Assembly (NCBI RefSeq): GCF_003932785.1
Contig: NZ_RQYT01000024.1
Coordinates: 1-44,334, forward strand
Direction of reading: 5' to 3'
From: Arachnia propionica
GTDB lineage: Bacteria; Actinomycetota; Actinomycetes; Propionibacteriales; Propionibacteriaceae
Length of the DNA stretch: 44,334 nucleotides
This document shows, piece after piece, positions 15,464 through 23,838 of the stretch. The stretch's first letter is position 1; every line of letters begins with the position of its first letter. Made by a program: the position numbers and the translations under genes. The notes beneath the pieces are model-generated. The model saw only the letters and a program-made list of their open reading frames with translations, had not been told where the DNA came from and ran no database searches.

Positions 15464-16797
15464 ACGTCGACGCATCATCGACCGGCATGACCCGCGGGCA
15501 GATGGTCGCAGCCGCCTTCTTCTTCGGGACGCCCTTCCTGGCCTCCTTGGGCTCAGTTGTGACCTTTGCCGGTCTGGCTGCCGCACGCCCCTGGACCCTG
15601 GCAACCCTCGCCGCCGTCCTCTTGGCAGCCCCGAAGATGAATCGGACCACCAGGTGGGTACTCTTCCTGGCGGTTCTCTGGACCTTCTCGGGACTCATGA
15701 ACATGCACACCCCGAAGGCCGTCCGTTCCTTCCTCGGACTCCCTCTCAGCCTCCTCGGAGTGCTGGCCACCACCCTGTTCCCCTGGAATCTGGACCGCCT
15801 GAGGTGGCTGTCCCGAGGATGGTTGGCCGCTTGGTTCACTGCTGTGCTACCCGCCCTGGTTGAGTTGGCGACAGGACGCCACCTTCCGAACTATCTTTCC
15901 GGATCACCCGCCTGGATCCGGGAGCGTTCCGACGACATCGCCTCCTACTTCGTCAACCCGAATCCCTTCGCATTCTTCCTGTGTTCAGCCATGATTGTGC
16001 TGATCGCGACCGCCCCTCTGGAAGGACCACGACTGCGAAGGATCATGTTGGCATGCGCAGGGATCACCCCCGCACTGATCTACTTCACCAACAGTCGCGC
16101 CATCCTGGCCATCTCCTTGGTTGCTCTCGTGTGGCTGGCCCTGACGACCACCCAGCTGAGGCGCCACGCCCGAAACGCCGTCGTCGCCCTGGCCCTCGTC
16201 ATTGCGTTCGCAATGATCTTCCTGATGACCAACTCGACCTTCACGACAAAACTGTTGGCAGGGTTCGAGCGCTCTGGCTCCTCCCGCCTCGCCCTGTATC
16301 TGAACGCGTTGTGGATGTATCTCCAATCGTGGGGTCGAGGCATCGGGCCGGGTATGTTCGAGGAGGTGATGAGATCCGGGGAGTTCCCCTACCCGACGGA
16401 TGGAGCCATCAATCCACACAGTGGCGTCTTCGAGATCCTGAGCCAGTACGGCTTCCTGATCTCCGCCCTGGTGGGGGCAGCCCTCGTCGCCTTGACAATC
16501 CGCTGCTTGCGTCTCCTGTCCAGCAGTTACGCTGACAACCGCGCCAAGCCCCTGCTGCAAGGCGTCCTCGTGGCGGCCGTCACTCTTCCCGCCCTGTCCT
16601 TCGGCGACAGCCGCTTCCTCGACTCCCCGATCGCCTGGGCAAACATCTGCACCATGTTGGCGATGTGGCTCACGTTCACGAACACGATGAAACCTCTGCC
16701 CTCGTGGGCACATCGTCCAGCATCCGAGCTGCCCCCTAGGTTCCGCGTCGCACGGCGCGCGCTGGGCAGAGAACTAGCTGCGGAGCCCTCCTCATGA
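15460..16797 (+). CDS. O-antigen polymerase/ligase-like membrane protein 1 (Wzy/WaaL type)
   Basis: This polytopic protein of 445 residues has about ten to twelve hydrophobic helices. It carries the features of the O-antigen ligase/polymerase superfamily: a long extracytoplasmic loop between late helices containing GRGIGPGMFEEVMRSG and NPHSGVFEILSQYG, and the short NSRAI motif (FTNSRAILAISLVALVWL). Such proteins polymerise undecaprenyl-linked repeat units or transfer them to an acceptor. Which of the three candidates in this locus does which cannot be told from sequence. Both its start and its end overlap neighbouring genes by 4 bases. Confidence 0.82.
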   Translation: MNVDASSTGMTRGQMVAAAFFFGTPFLASLGSVVTFAGLAAARPWTLATLAAVLLAAPKMNRTTRWVLFLAVLWTFSGLMNMHTPKAVRSFLGLPLSLLGVLATTLFPWNLDRLRWLSRGWLAAWFTAVLPALVELATGRHLPNYLSGSPAWIRERSDDIASYFVNPNPFAFFLCSAMIVLIATAPLEGPRLRRIMLACAGITPALIYFTNSRAILAISLVALVWLALTTTQLRRHARNAVVALALVIAFAMIFLMTNSTFTTKLLAGFERSGSSRLALYLNALWMYLQSWGRGIGPGMFEEVMRSGEFPYPTDGAINPHSGVFEILSQYGFLISALVGAALVALTIRCLRLLSSSYADNRAKPLLQGVLVAAVTLPALSFGDSRFLDSPIAWANICTMLAMWLTFTNTMKPLPSWAHRPASELPPRFRVARRALGRELAAEPSS

Positions 16798-18113
16798 CGG
16801 GGCCCCGACCGGGGTCGACCACGACTTGGGCGTCCGCGCTCATCGGCGTGGGGCTTGCCGGGATGGCCGCGCTCATGCAGATTTTTCGCACCCGGCAGTG
16901 GCGGATCGCGGCAGGCGTCCCATTCACCTTGGACGGGCTACTGTTCATCGGGCTGATCGTCGCGTGTGTCGTTCCCGCTGTTCGCCGACGTCACGATCTG
17001 CACCGCATGGGCTGGCTCGTCGTCGGCGCGGGAACCCTCTTCTTCGTCTGGGGCGCTCTGTCCGCCCTTCGCCACCCTCCCCCTACCATCGTCACCTCCA
17101 CCCCCTACGAGATCCCTCTCAGCTTCCTCGTCACCCCCCAGCTCCACGGAGCACTCTGCATGTTCGCCGCGCTGTTTCTCGCCCTCGCCCTGGGCAGGTA
17201 CCAGCGAACCGGTGTCGTGGTGGCAGCGGGGGCACTGGTGCTCGTCGGTTTCATCGCCTGGCCTCGTCTCGTAGGGGTCAATCGTTCCTGGCGCCTGGCA
17301 ACCGCGCTCGGGGGATCAGCAACCATTCATGTGGTTTTTCTCGTCGCGACGGCTGTTCTTCTGGGCTTCACCCTGACGCCCCCTCCCGCGACGTGGAGTC
17401 ACCGCGCGCGGTTCACACGCCTGCTCAGTTGGGGGTTGTCCTTCCTCGGATTCGTCGGGGTCATCGCGACAGGCTCGCGCGCGGGTCTGCTGTGCCTCAT
17501 CGTCTGGGTGATGATCCTTGGTCTTTCGCGGGCACGCCGCGCCGTGACGATCGGCGTCATCGCTCTCGCCTGCCTTTGGGGTGTGCTCCTGCTCCTGATC
17601 CCGGACCTTCGTCACTCCCTACTCACGGAGGATCCACTCCGTCAAGCAAACGCGGCGACCGCCTGGAGCTGGTGGACCCAGGAAATCGGCACCATCATTG
17701 CGGGTAATGGCGTCGGCCAGGTCTGGCCATGGGTCGGGTTCGACGCTGGTCTCGTACCGGTCCCGGGAGATGGGATGATCCCCACCCCCCATGGCCCAGT
17801 ACTCCTCAGCCCCCACTCCACGGTCCTCGCCGCCGCAGCTGAATCCGGACTGGTGGGACTTGTCCTCCTCCTCGTGGTCATGGGACTCATCGCGGCCCGG
17901 GGGTTCACCGCCCGACGTGATCTGTTCACCCTCGTTCTGTCTGCATCAACGCTGGCGACCTCGGTGGCCTTCCTCTTCGACACCTACCTCATCAAGGAGT
18001 TCGGTATCTCCTTCTGGTGGTGGTTGGCCGTGTTCATCGTCCTCACCCGAACCCCCGTCGAACGTGTGGAAGGCTGCAGCAACCCCCGCCAACAGCAGGA
18101 CCATGAAAGCTGA
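16794..18113 (+). CDS. O-antigen polymerase/ligase-like membrane protein 2
   Basis: The 439-residue multispanning protein shares the superfamily landmarks: GVIATGSRAGLLCLIVWVMIL (equivalent to the NSRAI region of protein 1), then a loop with IAGNGVGQVWPW, and LLSPHSTVLAAAAESGLVGLVLLLV. Overall similarity to its neighbours is low, so it is not a recent duplicate. The start ATG is in the stop of the preceding gene. The final 56 codons overlap, on the other strand, the end of a third polymerase-like gene (17946-18113). Confidence 0.8.
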   Translation: MTGPRPGSTTTWASALIGVGLAGMAALMQIFRTRQWRIAAGVPFTLDGLLFIGLIVACVVPAVRRRHDLHRMGWLVVGAGTLFFVWGALSALRHPPPTIVTSTPYEIPLSFLVTPQLHGALCMFAALFLALALGRYQRTGVVVAAGALVLVGFIAWPRLVGVNRSWRLATALGGSATIHVVFLVATAVLLGFTLTPPPATWSHRARFTRLLSWGLSFLGFVGVIATGSRAGLLCLIVWVMILGLSRARRAVTIGVIALACLWGVLLLLIPDLRHSLLTEDPLRQANAATAWSWWTQEIGTIIAGNGVGQVWPWVGFDAGLVPVPGDGMIPTPHGPVLLSPHSTVLAAAAESGLVGLVLLLVVMGLIAARGFTARRDLFTLVLSASTLATSVAFLFDTYLIKEFGISFWWWLAVFIVLTRTPVERVEGCSNPRQQQDHES

Positions 18114-19349
18114 GTGGAGCCCCATCATCGGTTGATTCAGCCATGTCGAGTGCGCACTGCTGCATGGGATGAAACACACCACCATGACGACGACGGTGTG
18201 CCCCACCATCCTCCCCTGCGCATCGCAGCGGCGGCTCCACCCCAGAGCCGCAACCCCGGAGATGAGAAGCGCAGCGAGGGTGATCACGAAGGTCACCACT
18301 CCATACTCGACGAGTATTTCAGCCATGCCCGCATGCGCGTTGTTCAATCCCTCGAACTGGTGCGGGTTGTCCGGATGGAGTGCCCAGTACTCGAACCCTC
18401 CGGGCCCAGCTCCCAGCAGGCCGGTGCGTTGCCACGACCAGACCGCCGAGCGGAGCAGCAGCATCCGCACCCATTCCGAACTGCCCACGAGATCGACGCG
18501 GGACCAGTCAACGAATCCCCACACGGGCTCCAGCCAGGAGACCTTGCAGCTGGCTCCGACGACGGCGAGCACGACCCCCAGCAGCGGCACCCAGCGAAGC
18601 ACCCGATGGAACAGCAGCCAGCACGACGCGCCGAGGATCACGGTCAGGAGGGACAGCCGACTCCCCGTATGCCAAAGAAGCCCGAGCTGCCACACGCCGA
18701 AGAGCACCAACAGCCAACGAATAAGGGTCCCGCTCCGCGGCCACAGCACCGGTAGGGCCAACACCCCGACCACGATGTGATAGGCGTAGAGGTTGGGGTT
18801 GTCGAAGGTCGCGGCGATGAGGTCGTAGTCCGGGTAACTGGGTTTGAAGTAGACCGCCGGAGTGTTCCCTGGGAGGTACCCCCCGGTGACGACCTCCCAG
18901 GTGCCCACCGCACCGGTGATCAGCAGGGACAGGACCCAACCGATCACGGCGAACCGGACCATACCTGCTCGCGCGCCGACCCTCACACTCGTGATGACCA
19001 GAAGTAGTGCAAAACCGACGACGGCTGCCTGGGCCGGGACAACGCCCTCCGGGAAACGGATCCAGCCCATGGCCCCGAACAACACGAAACACGACGTCAC
19101 CGTCCCGACCCCGACAAGGACATTGCGGATCTGCGGTGCGGCGGGGAGCCGCCTCCCGAGCCCTGTCCACATCACAACGGCCAGCGCCAGGGTCGCGATG
19201 CGGGAGGGCATCAGGAGTCCCCCGGGTAGATAGATCGCCAGGGAAACCAGCGAGGGCAGCACCAGGAGGAGCACCTGCATGCAGAGCGATGTCACCCGTT
19301 CCACCGGTTGCAGCCTCCTGCCAGCCTGCTCAAGGGTGGTCGCGCTCAC
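17946..19349 (-). CDS. O-antigen polymerase/ligase-like membrane protein 3
   Basis: This protein has 467 residues and about eleven hydrophobic segments. LLWHTGSRLSLLTVILGA corresponds to the S-R motif of the family, and the loop with GLLGAGPGGFEYWALHPDN and NNAHAGMAEILVEYGVVTF matches the conserved H-x-x-x-x-E region. The last 40 residues after LLAGVAAAF are hydrophilic and acidic (GEDDEHGQPPPEGDTELLDEVG) and are encoded antisense to the end of polymerase-like protein 2, so this tail may be a by-product of the overlap. The start is a GTG at 19349, 9 bases after the flippase gene, with GAGG 7 bases upstream. Confidence 0.8.
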   Translation of the reverse strand: MSATTLEQAGRRLQPVERVTSLCMQVLLLVLPSLVSLAIYLPGGLLMPSRIATLALAVVMWTGLGRRLPAAPQIRNVLVGVGTVTSCFVLFGAMGWIRFPEGVVPAQAAVVGFALLLVITSVRVGARAGMVRFAVIGWVLSLLITGAVGTWEVVTGGYLPGNTPAVYFKPSYPDYDLIAATFDNPNLYAYHIVVGVLALPVLWPRSGTLIRWLLVLFGVWQLGLLWHTGSRLSLLTVILGASCWLLFHRVLRWVPLLGVVLAVVGASCKVSWLEPVWGFVDWSRVDLVGSSEWVRMLLLRSAVWSWQRTGLLGAGPGGFEYWALHPDNPHQFEGLNNAHAGMAEILVEYGVVTFVITLAALLISGVAALGWSRRCDAQGRMVGHTVVVMVVCFIPCSSAHSTWLNQPMMGLHSAFMVLLLAGVAAAFHTFDGGSGEDDEHGQPPPEGDTELLDEVGVEEEGHRGRQR

Positions 19350-19358
19350 CGTGAATCC

Positions 19359-20813
19359 TCACGATCGGTTCTGGCGGATCAGCCGGAGCATGACGGGGGT
19401 TGACCACGCCAGCCACCCGAGCCCGAAAACCACGGCAACGGCGATGTCGATCCACAGGTTCGGGGAGAACCGTTGCACAGCCCACGAGGCAACGGCGATG
19501 AGGACACAGGCAACGACCATCTGCACGGACACGTCGACCCATTTCTGGCCGGTCAGTCGCCACGCGACCGCGTACAGGAAACAGGCGCAGACGATGGCCC
19601 CGAAGGCGTAGCCCGCAGCCACCGCAAAGACCCCGATGTGCGGCACCACCGTGAACCACACGATCACCGCGCACAGCAGCCCACCCTGCGATGCGAGCAT
19701 CGGGTACCACATGTATTTGTGCTCGCCGGCGGTGATGGCGCTCACCGAGGGCGTGGCCACATTGTTGACCAGGAGGGCAAGACAGAAAACAGGGATCAGG
19801 ATGGCAGCGGGAGCGTAGTCGTGCCTGCCGCTGACCGCCGAGTAGACCACGTGGATCACAGGACGGGCCGCGATCGCCACTCCGCCGAAGAAGGCCACGA
19901 GAACCGCCACGAAACCTCGAGTGGCCATGTCGGTGTGCCTGCGCAGGGTCTCGTGGTCTCCAGCCCCGTGCGCCTTGGCAAGTCCCGGATAGAAAACCAT
20001 GATGAGAGCCGTCGTGATGAGCGACATGGGGGTGACCAGTTGGAGCGCCACCCCGTAGATACCAGAGGTCGCCTCCCCGAACTGCTTCGTGACGAGCTGC
20101 GACATCTGCAGCATGCCAGCGCTGGCCACGGAACCGATCGCGGAGAAGGTGACGAACTTGTCGATCTCGCTGCGCAGGGCCCGTTCAGGACGTCCATGCG
20201 CGGTCCAGGGCCAGCACAGCAGCGAGTAAACGCCCAACGAAAGACTCAGGGGGAGGGTGAGCAGCATGTTCCGCACCCCCAACGCCAGCAGGACCCCTGT
20301 GGCCGCGATCCCGACGACACTTGCGATGATGTCAACCCGGGTACCACGCGCCACCTGATCGGCCCCGAAATGAATCCCTCGCGCGTACTGGGAGGTGCAC
20401 ACCGTGACGAGGATCGCTGCGACACACAGCCCCTCCCACCACTGCCCCTGGAACAGCACCACCCATGCGATGACGGAGACGACGGCGAGGAACGCCGTCA
20501 CCTGGACAACTCGCAGCGACAGCTGTCGCGCCACGGCATGGACCTCGACGTCGTCCTCCTTGCCACGAGCGCGAGCCACGAACTTGGATGCCGCGCTCTG
20601 CGTGCTCGAGGGCCAGAAGGTGTGGAGCAGAAACGCCAAAGACGTTGCAACAGCGACCGTCCCAAACACAACCTTGCCCGCGAACGAGGCGATGAGCCAG
20701 TTAGAAGCGAACCTCGTCCCCCCCTGCAGCCCAAGGGTAACCACCGACAACAGACCTCGCTTGGCCCCTGATGTGCCGGCCGGCGCATTGAGAGGAACTG
20801 GCTTGAATCCCAT
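19359..20813 (-). CDS. Wzx-like lipid-linked oligosaccharide flippase
   Basis: The MOP-superfamily polysaccharide exporter of 484 residues has twelve to fourteen hydrophobic helices in two halves. It opens with a short hydrophilic leader and GLQGGTRFASNWLIASF, and the second half contains QLVTKQFGEATSGIYGVALQ and RHTDMATRGFVAVLVAFFGGVA. Wzx proteins flip undecaprenyl-PP-linked repeat units to the outside of the membrane for polymerisation. A strong AAGGAGG lies 4 bases before the ATG. It is co-transcribed with polymerase-like gene 3 (9-base gap). Confidence 0.85.
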   Translation of the reverse strand: MGFKPVPLNAPAGTSGAKRGLLSVVTLGLQGGTRFASNWLIASFAGKVVFGTVAVATSLAFLLHTFWPSSTQSAASKFVARARGKEDDVEVHAVARQLSLRVVQVTAFLAVVSVIAWVVLFQGQWWEGLCVAAILVTVCTSQYARGIHFGADQVARGTRVDIIASVVGIAATGVLLALGVRNMLLTLPLSLSLGVYSLLCWPWTAHGRPERALRSEIDKFVTFSAIGSVASAGMLQMSQLVTKQFGEATSGIYGVALQLVTPMSLITTALIMVFYPGLAKAHGAGDHETLRRHTDMATRGFVAVLVAFFGGVAIAARPVIHVVYSAVSGRHDYAPAAILIPVFCLALLVNNVATPSVSAITAGEHKYMWYPMLASQGGLLCAVIVWFTVVPHIGVFAVAAGYAFGAIVCACFLYAVAWRLTGQKWVDVSVQMVVACVLIAVASWAVQRFSPNLWIDIAVAVVFGLGWLAWSTPVMLRLIRQNRS

Positions 20814-20891
20814 TCAGCCTCCTTGAGGTACCTGCTTCCAAGGCGAGACTACCCCTTCGTGCAGGACCAGCGGCAACGCTGGCAACGCATG

Positions 20892-20897
20892 TAGGCT
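20892..20897 (+). promoter_or_regulatory. -10 element for leaderless DegT aminotransferase transcript
   Basis: TAGGCT is followed by 7 bases (GGGCGCC) and then the ATG at 20905, with no Shine-Dalgarno sequence. The spacing matches the murT and PBP starts. Confidence 0.5.
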
Positions 20898-20904
20898 GGG
20901 CGCC

Positions 20905-22053
20905 ATGGCTTTCCTTCCCTTCGCCCGTCCAGACATCACCGAGGCCGAAATCGAGGCCGTGACCGAGACGATGCGCTCCGGCTGGTTGACGACTGGCCCG
21001 AACGCGGCTCAGTTCGAGAAGGAGTTTCTGGAGTTCCTGGGAGCGGAGGGACACGCCATCGCCACCAACTCCGCCACCGCTGGGCTCCATCTCGCCTTCG
21101 AGGCGATCGGAGTGGGTCCTGGGACCGAGGTTCTCGTCCCAACCTGGACCTTCACCGCGACGGCTGAGGCGGTGAGATACCTGGGGGGAGACCCGGTCTT
21201 CGTCGACGTCGACCCGGCGACCCTGTGCATCAACCTGGATGACGCCGCACGCAAGGTGACGCAGCGGACCGTCGCGATCGCCCCCGTGCACTTCGGCGGC
21301 CTGGCGGTCCCCAACGGCGCCCTCTCCGACTTTGCCCGAAGTCATGGCCTGAAGGTGGTCGAGGACGCAGCCCATTCCTTCCCCACCCTCAACGAGGGAA
21401 CCCTGGTTGGGGCGCATGGGCACGAGGCAACCGTCTACAGCTTCTATGCCACGAAGACCATGACCACCGGTGAAGGCGGAATGGTGGTGACGCCTGACGA
21501 GAAACTGGCTTCCCGGATGCAGACGATGCGCCTGCACGGCATCAATCGGGATGTCTTCGACCGTTATTCGTCGGAGAAGCCGAGTTGGAGCTACGAGGTC
21601 GTGGCTCCCGGATACAAGTACAACCTGCCCGACACGGCCGCGGCTCTGGGGCGGGTGCAGTTGCGTCGCACCCCCGAACTTGTCGAAAGACGGACCGAGA
21701 TCGCCAGCCGCTTCGATGAGGCCTTCCAGGACCTCCCCCTCGCTCTGCCCGCACAGGCCCCTGAAGGGTCGAGCCATGCCTGGCACCTCTACGTCATTCG
21801 CCTCACCGACAGCACCCCGGTGGGACGAGACCGCTTCATCGAGCTGATGGCCGAACATGGGGTGGGCACAAGCGTGCACTTCATCCCGCTCCATCTGCAG
21901 CCCTACTGGCGGGACCGCTATTCACTCACACCGCAGGACTTCCCGGTCGCCTCGGAGGAGTTCACCCGTGTGGTCAGCCTTCCGATCTTCTCGGCCATGA
22001 GCGATGCCGACGTGGATCAGGTCATCTCGGCGACCCGGATGATCCTGTCATGA
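20905..22053 (+). CDS. DegT/DnrJ/EryC1/StrS-family sugar aminotransferase
   Basis: This PLP-dependent aminotransferase adds an amino group to a UDP-keto-sugar, typically the 4-keto product of a 4,6-dehydratase. The PLP lysine is in FYATKTMTTGEGGM (K184). Other family motifs are NSATAGLHLAFEAIG, VEDAAHSFP, YKYNLPDTAAALG and GVGTSVHFIPLHLQPYW. The 382 residues fit the PglE/PseC/ArnB group. Together with the 4,6-dehydratase at 27967-29814 it would make UDP-4-amino-4,6-dideoxy-GlcNAc, the bacillosamine precursor. It overlaps the PglC-like gene by 4 bases (ATGA), so the modified sugar and its transfer to lipid are coupled. Confidence 0.92.
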   Translation: MAFLPFARPDITEAEIEAVTETMRSGWLTTGPNAAQFEKEFLEFLGAEGHAIATNSATAGLHLAFEAIGVGPGTEVLVPTWTFTATAEAVRYLGGDPVFVDVDPATLCINLDDAARKVTQRTVAIAPVHFGGLAVPNGALSDFARSHGLKVVEDAAHSFPTLNEGTLVGAHGHEATVYSFYATKTMTTGEGGMVVTPDEKLASRMQTMRLHGINRDVFDRYSSEKPSWSYEVVAPGYKYNLPDTAAALGRVQLRRTPELVERRTEIASRFDEAFQDLPLALPAQAPEGSSHAWHLYVIRLTDSTPVGRDRFIELMAEHGVGTSVHFIPLHLQPYWRDRYSLTPQDFPVASEEFTRVVSLPIFSAMSDADVDQVISATRMILS

Positions 22054-22646
22054 ACGCCCTGGCCAAGCGTCTTTTCGACATTCTCGCCTCCGCCTGTGGC
22101 CTCGTTCTCCTCGCTCCACTCTTCCTCGTCCTCGCCATCCTGATCTGGATCGGCGACCGGGGCCCGGTCTTCTTCAGGCAGGAGCGGGTGGGACGGCACG
22201 GGAGAACCTTCCGGATCCACAAGTTCCGCACGATGAGGGTGGCAAACACCGGATCGCTCGTGACCCAATCCAACGACAACCGCATCACCCCCGTCGGAGC
22301 CGTCCTCCGGAAGTGGAAGCTGGACGAACTGCCACAGCTGATCGACGTGCTCAAGGGGGACATGAGCATCGTCGGCCCCCGCCCCGAGGTGCCGAAGTAC
22401 GTGGCCCTGTGGGATCCGGTTGCTCGGGACGAGATCCTGCAGTTCCGGCCGGGGATCTCGGATCCAGCCGCCATCGCGTTCCGCAACGAGCAAGAGGAAC
22501 TGGCTGCTTTTGACGACCCTGAAGCCCACTACGTGAATGTCATCCTTCCCAAGAAGGTCGCCATGTACCGCGATTACGTCCGAAACCAGAGCTTCCCAGG
22601 CGACCTGAAACTGATCCTCGGCACCTTCGTAGCCATCGTTCGTTGA
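22050..22646 (+). CDS. PglC-type initiating phosphoglycosyl transferase
   Basis: This small monotopic phosphoglycosyl transferase (198 residues) transfers a phospho-sugar from a UDP-sugar to undecaprenyl phosphate, the first step of repeat-unit assembly. There is one N-terminal re-entrant or membrane helix (about residues 10-33), then VFFRQERVGRHGRTFRIHKFRTMR, the catalytic DE dyad in KLDELPQLIDVLKGDMSIVGPRPE, and FRPGISDPAAI. Its PglC-like size and its fusion-like coupling to the DegT aminotransferase suggest that the first sugar is a 4-amino-dideoxy sugar. A PglD-type acetyltransferase is not visible nearby. Confidence 0.92.
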   Translation: MNALAKRLFDILASACGLVLLAPLFLVLAILIWIGDRGPVFFRQERVGRHGRTFRIHKFRTMRVANTGSLVTQSNDNRITPVGAVLRKWKLDELPQLIDVLKGDMSIVGPRPEVPKYVALWDPVARDEILQFRPGISDPAAIAFRNEQEELAAFDDPEAHYVNVILPKKVAMYRDYVRNQSFPGDLKLILGTFVAIVR

Positions 22647-22662
22647 GACATGATCCCGGGGC

Positions 22663-22704
22663 GGGTGGCTGTCGGGTTTCGTCCCTCCACAGCGGGTGCC
22701 ACCC
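22663..22704. terminator. Weak inverted repeat between convergent genes
   Basis: GGGTGGC (22663-22669) can pair with GCCACCC (22698-22704) over a 28-base loop. It lies in the 70-base gap between the convergent PglC-like and glycosyltransferase genes. The long loop and missing U-run make it a weak candidate. Confidence 0.25.
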
Positions 22705-22716
22705 ACCTGTCCACAC

Positions 22717-23838
22717 CTACCGTACGAGAAGCGCTTGGTACTCCGTGACCAGCGGTTGAACTCCCTGCTCCCATGTCGGCAACGGCTTCAGGGAACGACG
22801 GATCTCCAGCGCAGTCGGCCGATCCAAGCTCTCCAGCAACGGGCCCAGTTGCGACCGCGGATCACGAAGGATCAGCTGCGGTGCTTCCTGCCCGACTCGT
22901 CGTCGCGCCTCCGGAAGGTCGGAGCACACGGGCGGAGTCCCGGCGGACAGCGCCTCGAACAACTTGTTGGGTGAGGACCAGGCATAGGACTGCGCAGTCG
23001 TCTCGATGAGCGACAAGGCGAGATCCGCTCCTTTGACGACTGAAACCACGTCGTCGGGGGGTACCGGAGGCATGTGGTGGATGAAACGCAACCGACTCGC
23101 CGCCTCCTGCACCGCGGGTTCAAGGTCACCGCCGCCGACGAACAGCAGATGATGTTTGGCAGCTCGCTCGAACTCCTCAAGGATCAGCGGAATGTTGCGT
23201 CCCGCAATGAGATGCCCCGTGTGAACGAAGAGAAGTTCGTCCTCGTCAAGTCCGAGTTCGTTGCGCAGCGGACGCGCGGGTCCCTGGGTGCGCTCCGAGG
23301 GGAAATTGCAAACCACGACGGGGCGATCAATGCGGTAGCGCTTCGCATACCAGTCCGCGATCTCATCATTGACCGCAGACACCAGGCGGCAGCGACGGAT
23401 GAAACGTGCCTCGATCCGTTCCGCCAGGAACCGTTTGACACCCACCATGGTCGGCGTTCGGGTCTCAAGCTCGTGCGGGTTGTACACCAGCGGAACCCCG
23501 GCACGTCGAGCCAACGCCCAGGCAACGGGAAGCGCCCAGACGGCATGGGCAGCCACCACAGCGAGATCCTCATCGCGGTAAGCCCGGTAGACCTCCCGAA
23601 ACCAGCCTCCCACCTTCTGGAAGCGGCTGGCCAAGGTGTCCTGTTTGGGTTTTGCATCACCCACCCGATCCACCACGATCCCCGGTTCCAGAGGCTGTAG
23701 CCCCGAGCGTTCATCCACCTGCATCCCGACCAGACGCACCTGGACCTTGGGGGTGATGGCTGAGATGCTCCGCGCCATACGGATCAGGCGGGACTCGTTG
23801 TCCATGGGGGATTGGTACAGGTGCAGCGCAAGTTTCAC
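22717..23838 (-). CDS. Glycosyltransferase, GT4-like
   Basis: The 373-residue GT-B glycosyltransferase contains VVAAHAVWALPVAWALARRAGVPLVYNPHELETRT in the acceptor half (in pieces typical of GT4). The donor half has LFVHTGHLIAGRNIPLIL, HLLFVGGGDLEPAV and SSPNKLFEALSAGTPPVCSDLPEARR. The start GTG lies in the stop of the upstream amidotransferase gene (GTGA), giving the protein start VKLALHLYQSP. It is the last gene of the minus-strand operon that begins with the 4,6-dehydratase. Confidence 0.87.
   Translation of the reverse strand: MKLALHLYQSPMDNESRLIRMARSISAITPKVQVRLVGMQVDERSGLQPLEPGIVVDRVGDAKPKQDTLASRFQKVGGWFREVYRAYRDEDLAVVAAHAVWALPVAWALARRAGVPLVYNPHELETRTPTMVGVKRFLAERIEARFIRRCRLVSAVNDEIADWYAKRYRIDRPVVVCNFPSERTQGPARPLRNELGLDEDELLFVHTGHLIAGRNIPLILEEFERAAKHHLLFVGGGDLEPAVQEAASRLRFIHHMPPVPPDDVVSVVKGADLALSLIETTAQSYAWSSPNKLFEALSAGTPPVCSDLPEARRRVGQEAPQLILRDPRSQLGPLLESLDRPTALEIRRSLKPLPTWEQGVQPLVTEYQALLVR

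Noticed and set aside
19473-20771. Plus-strand open frame (432 codons) opposite the flippase
   Set aside because: Low-complexity H/R/D/G translation, antisense of a membrane protein.
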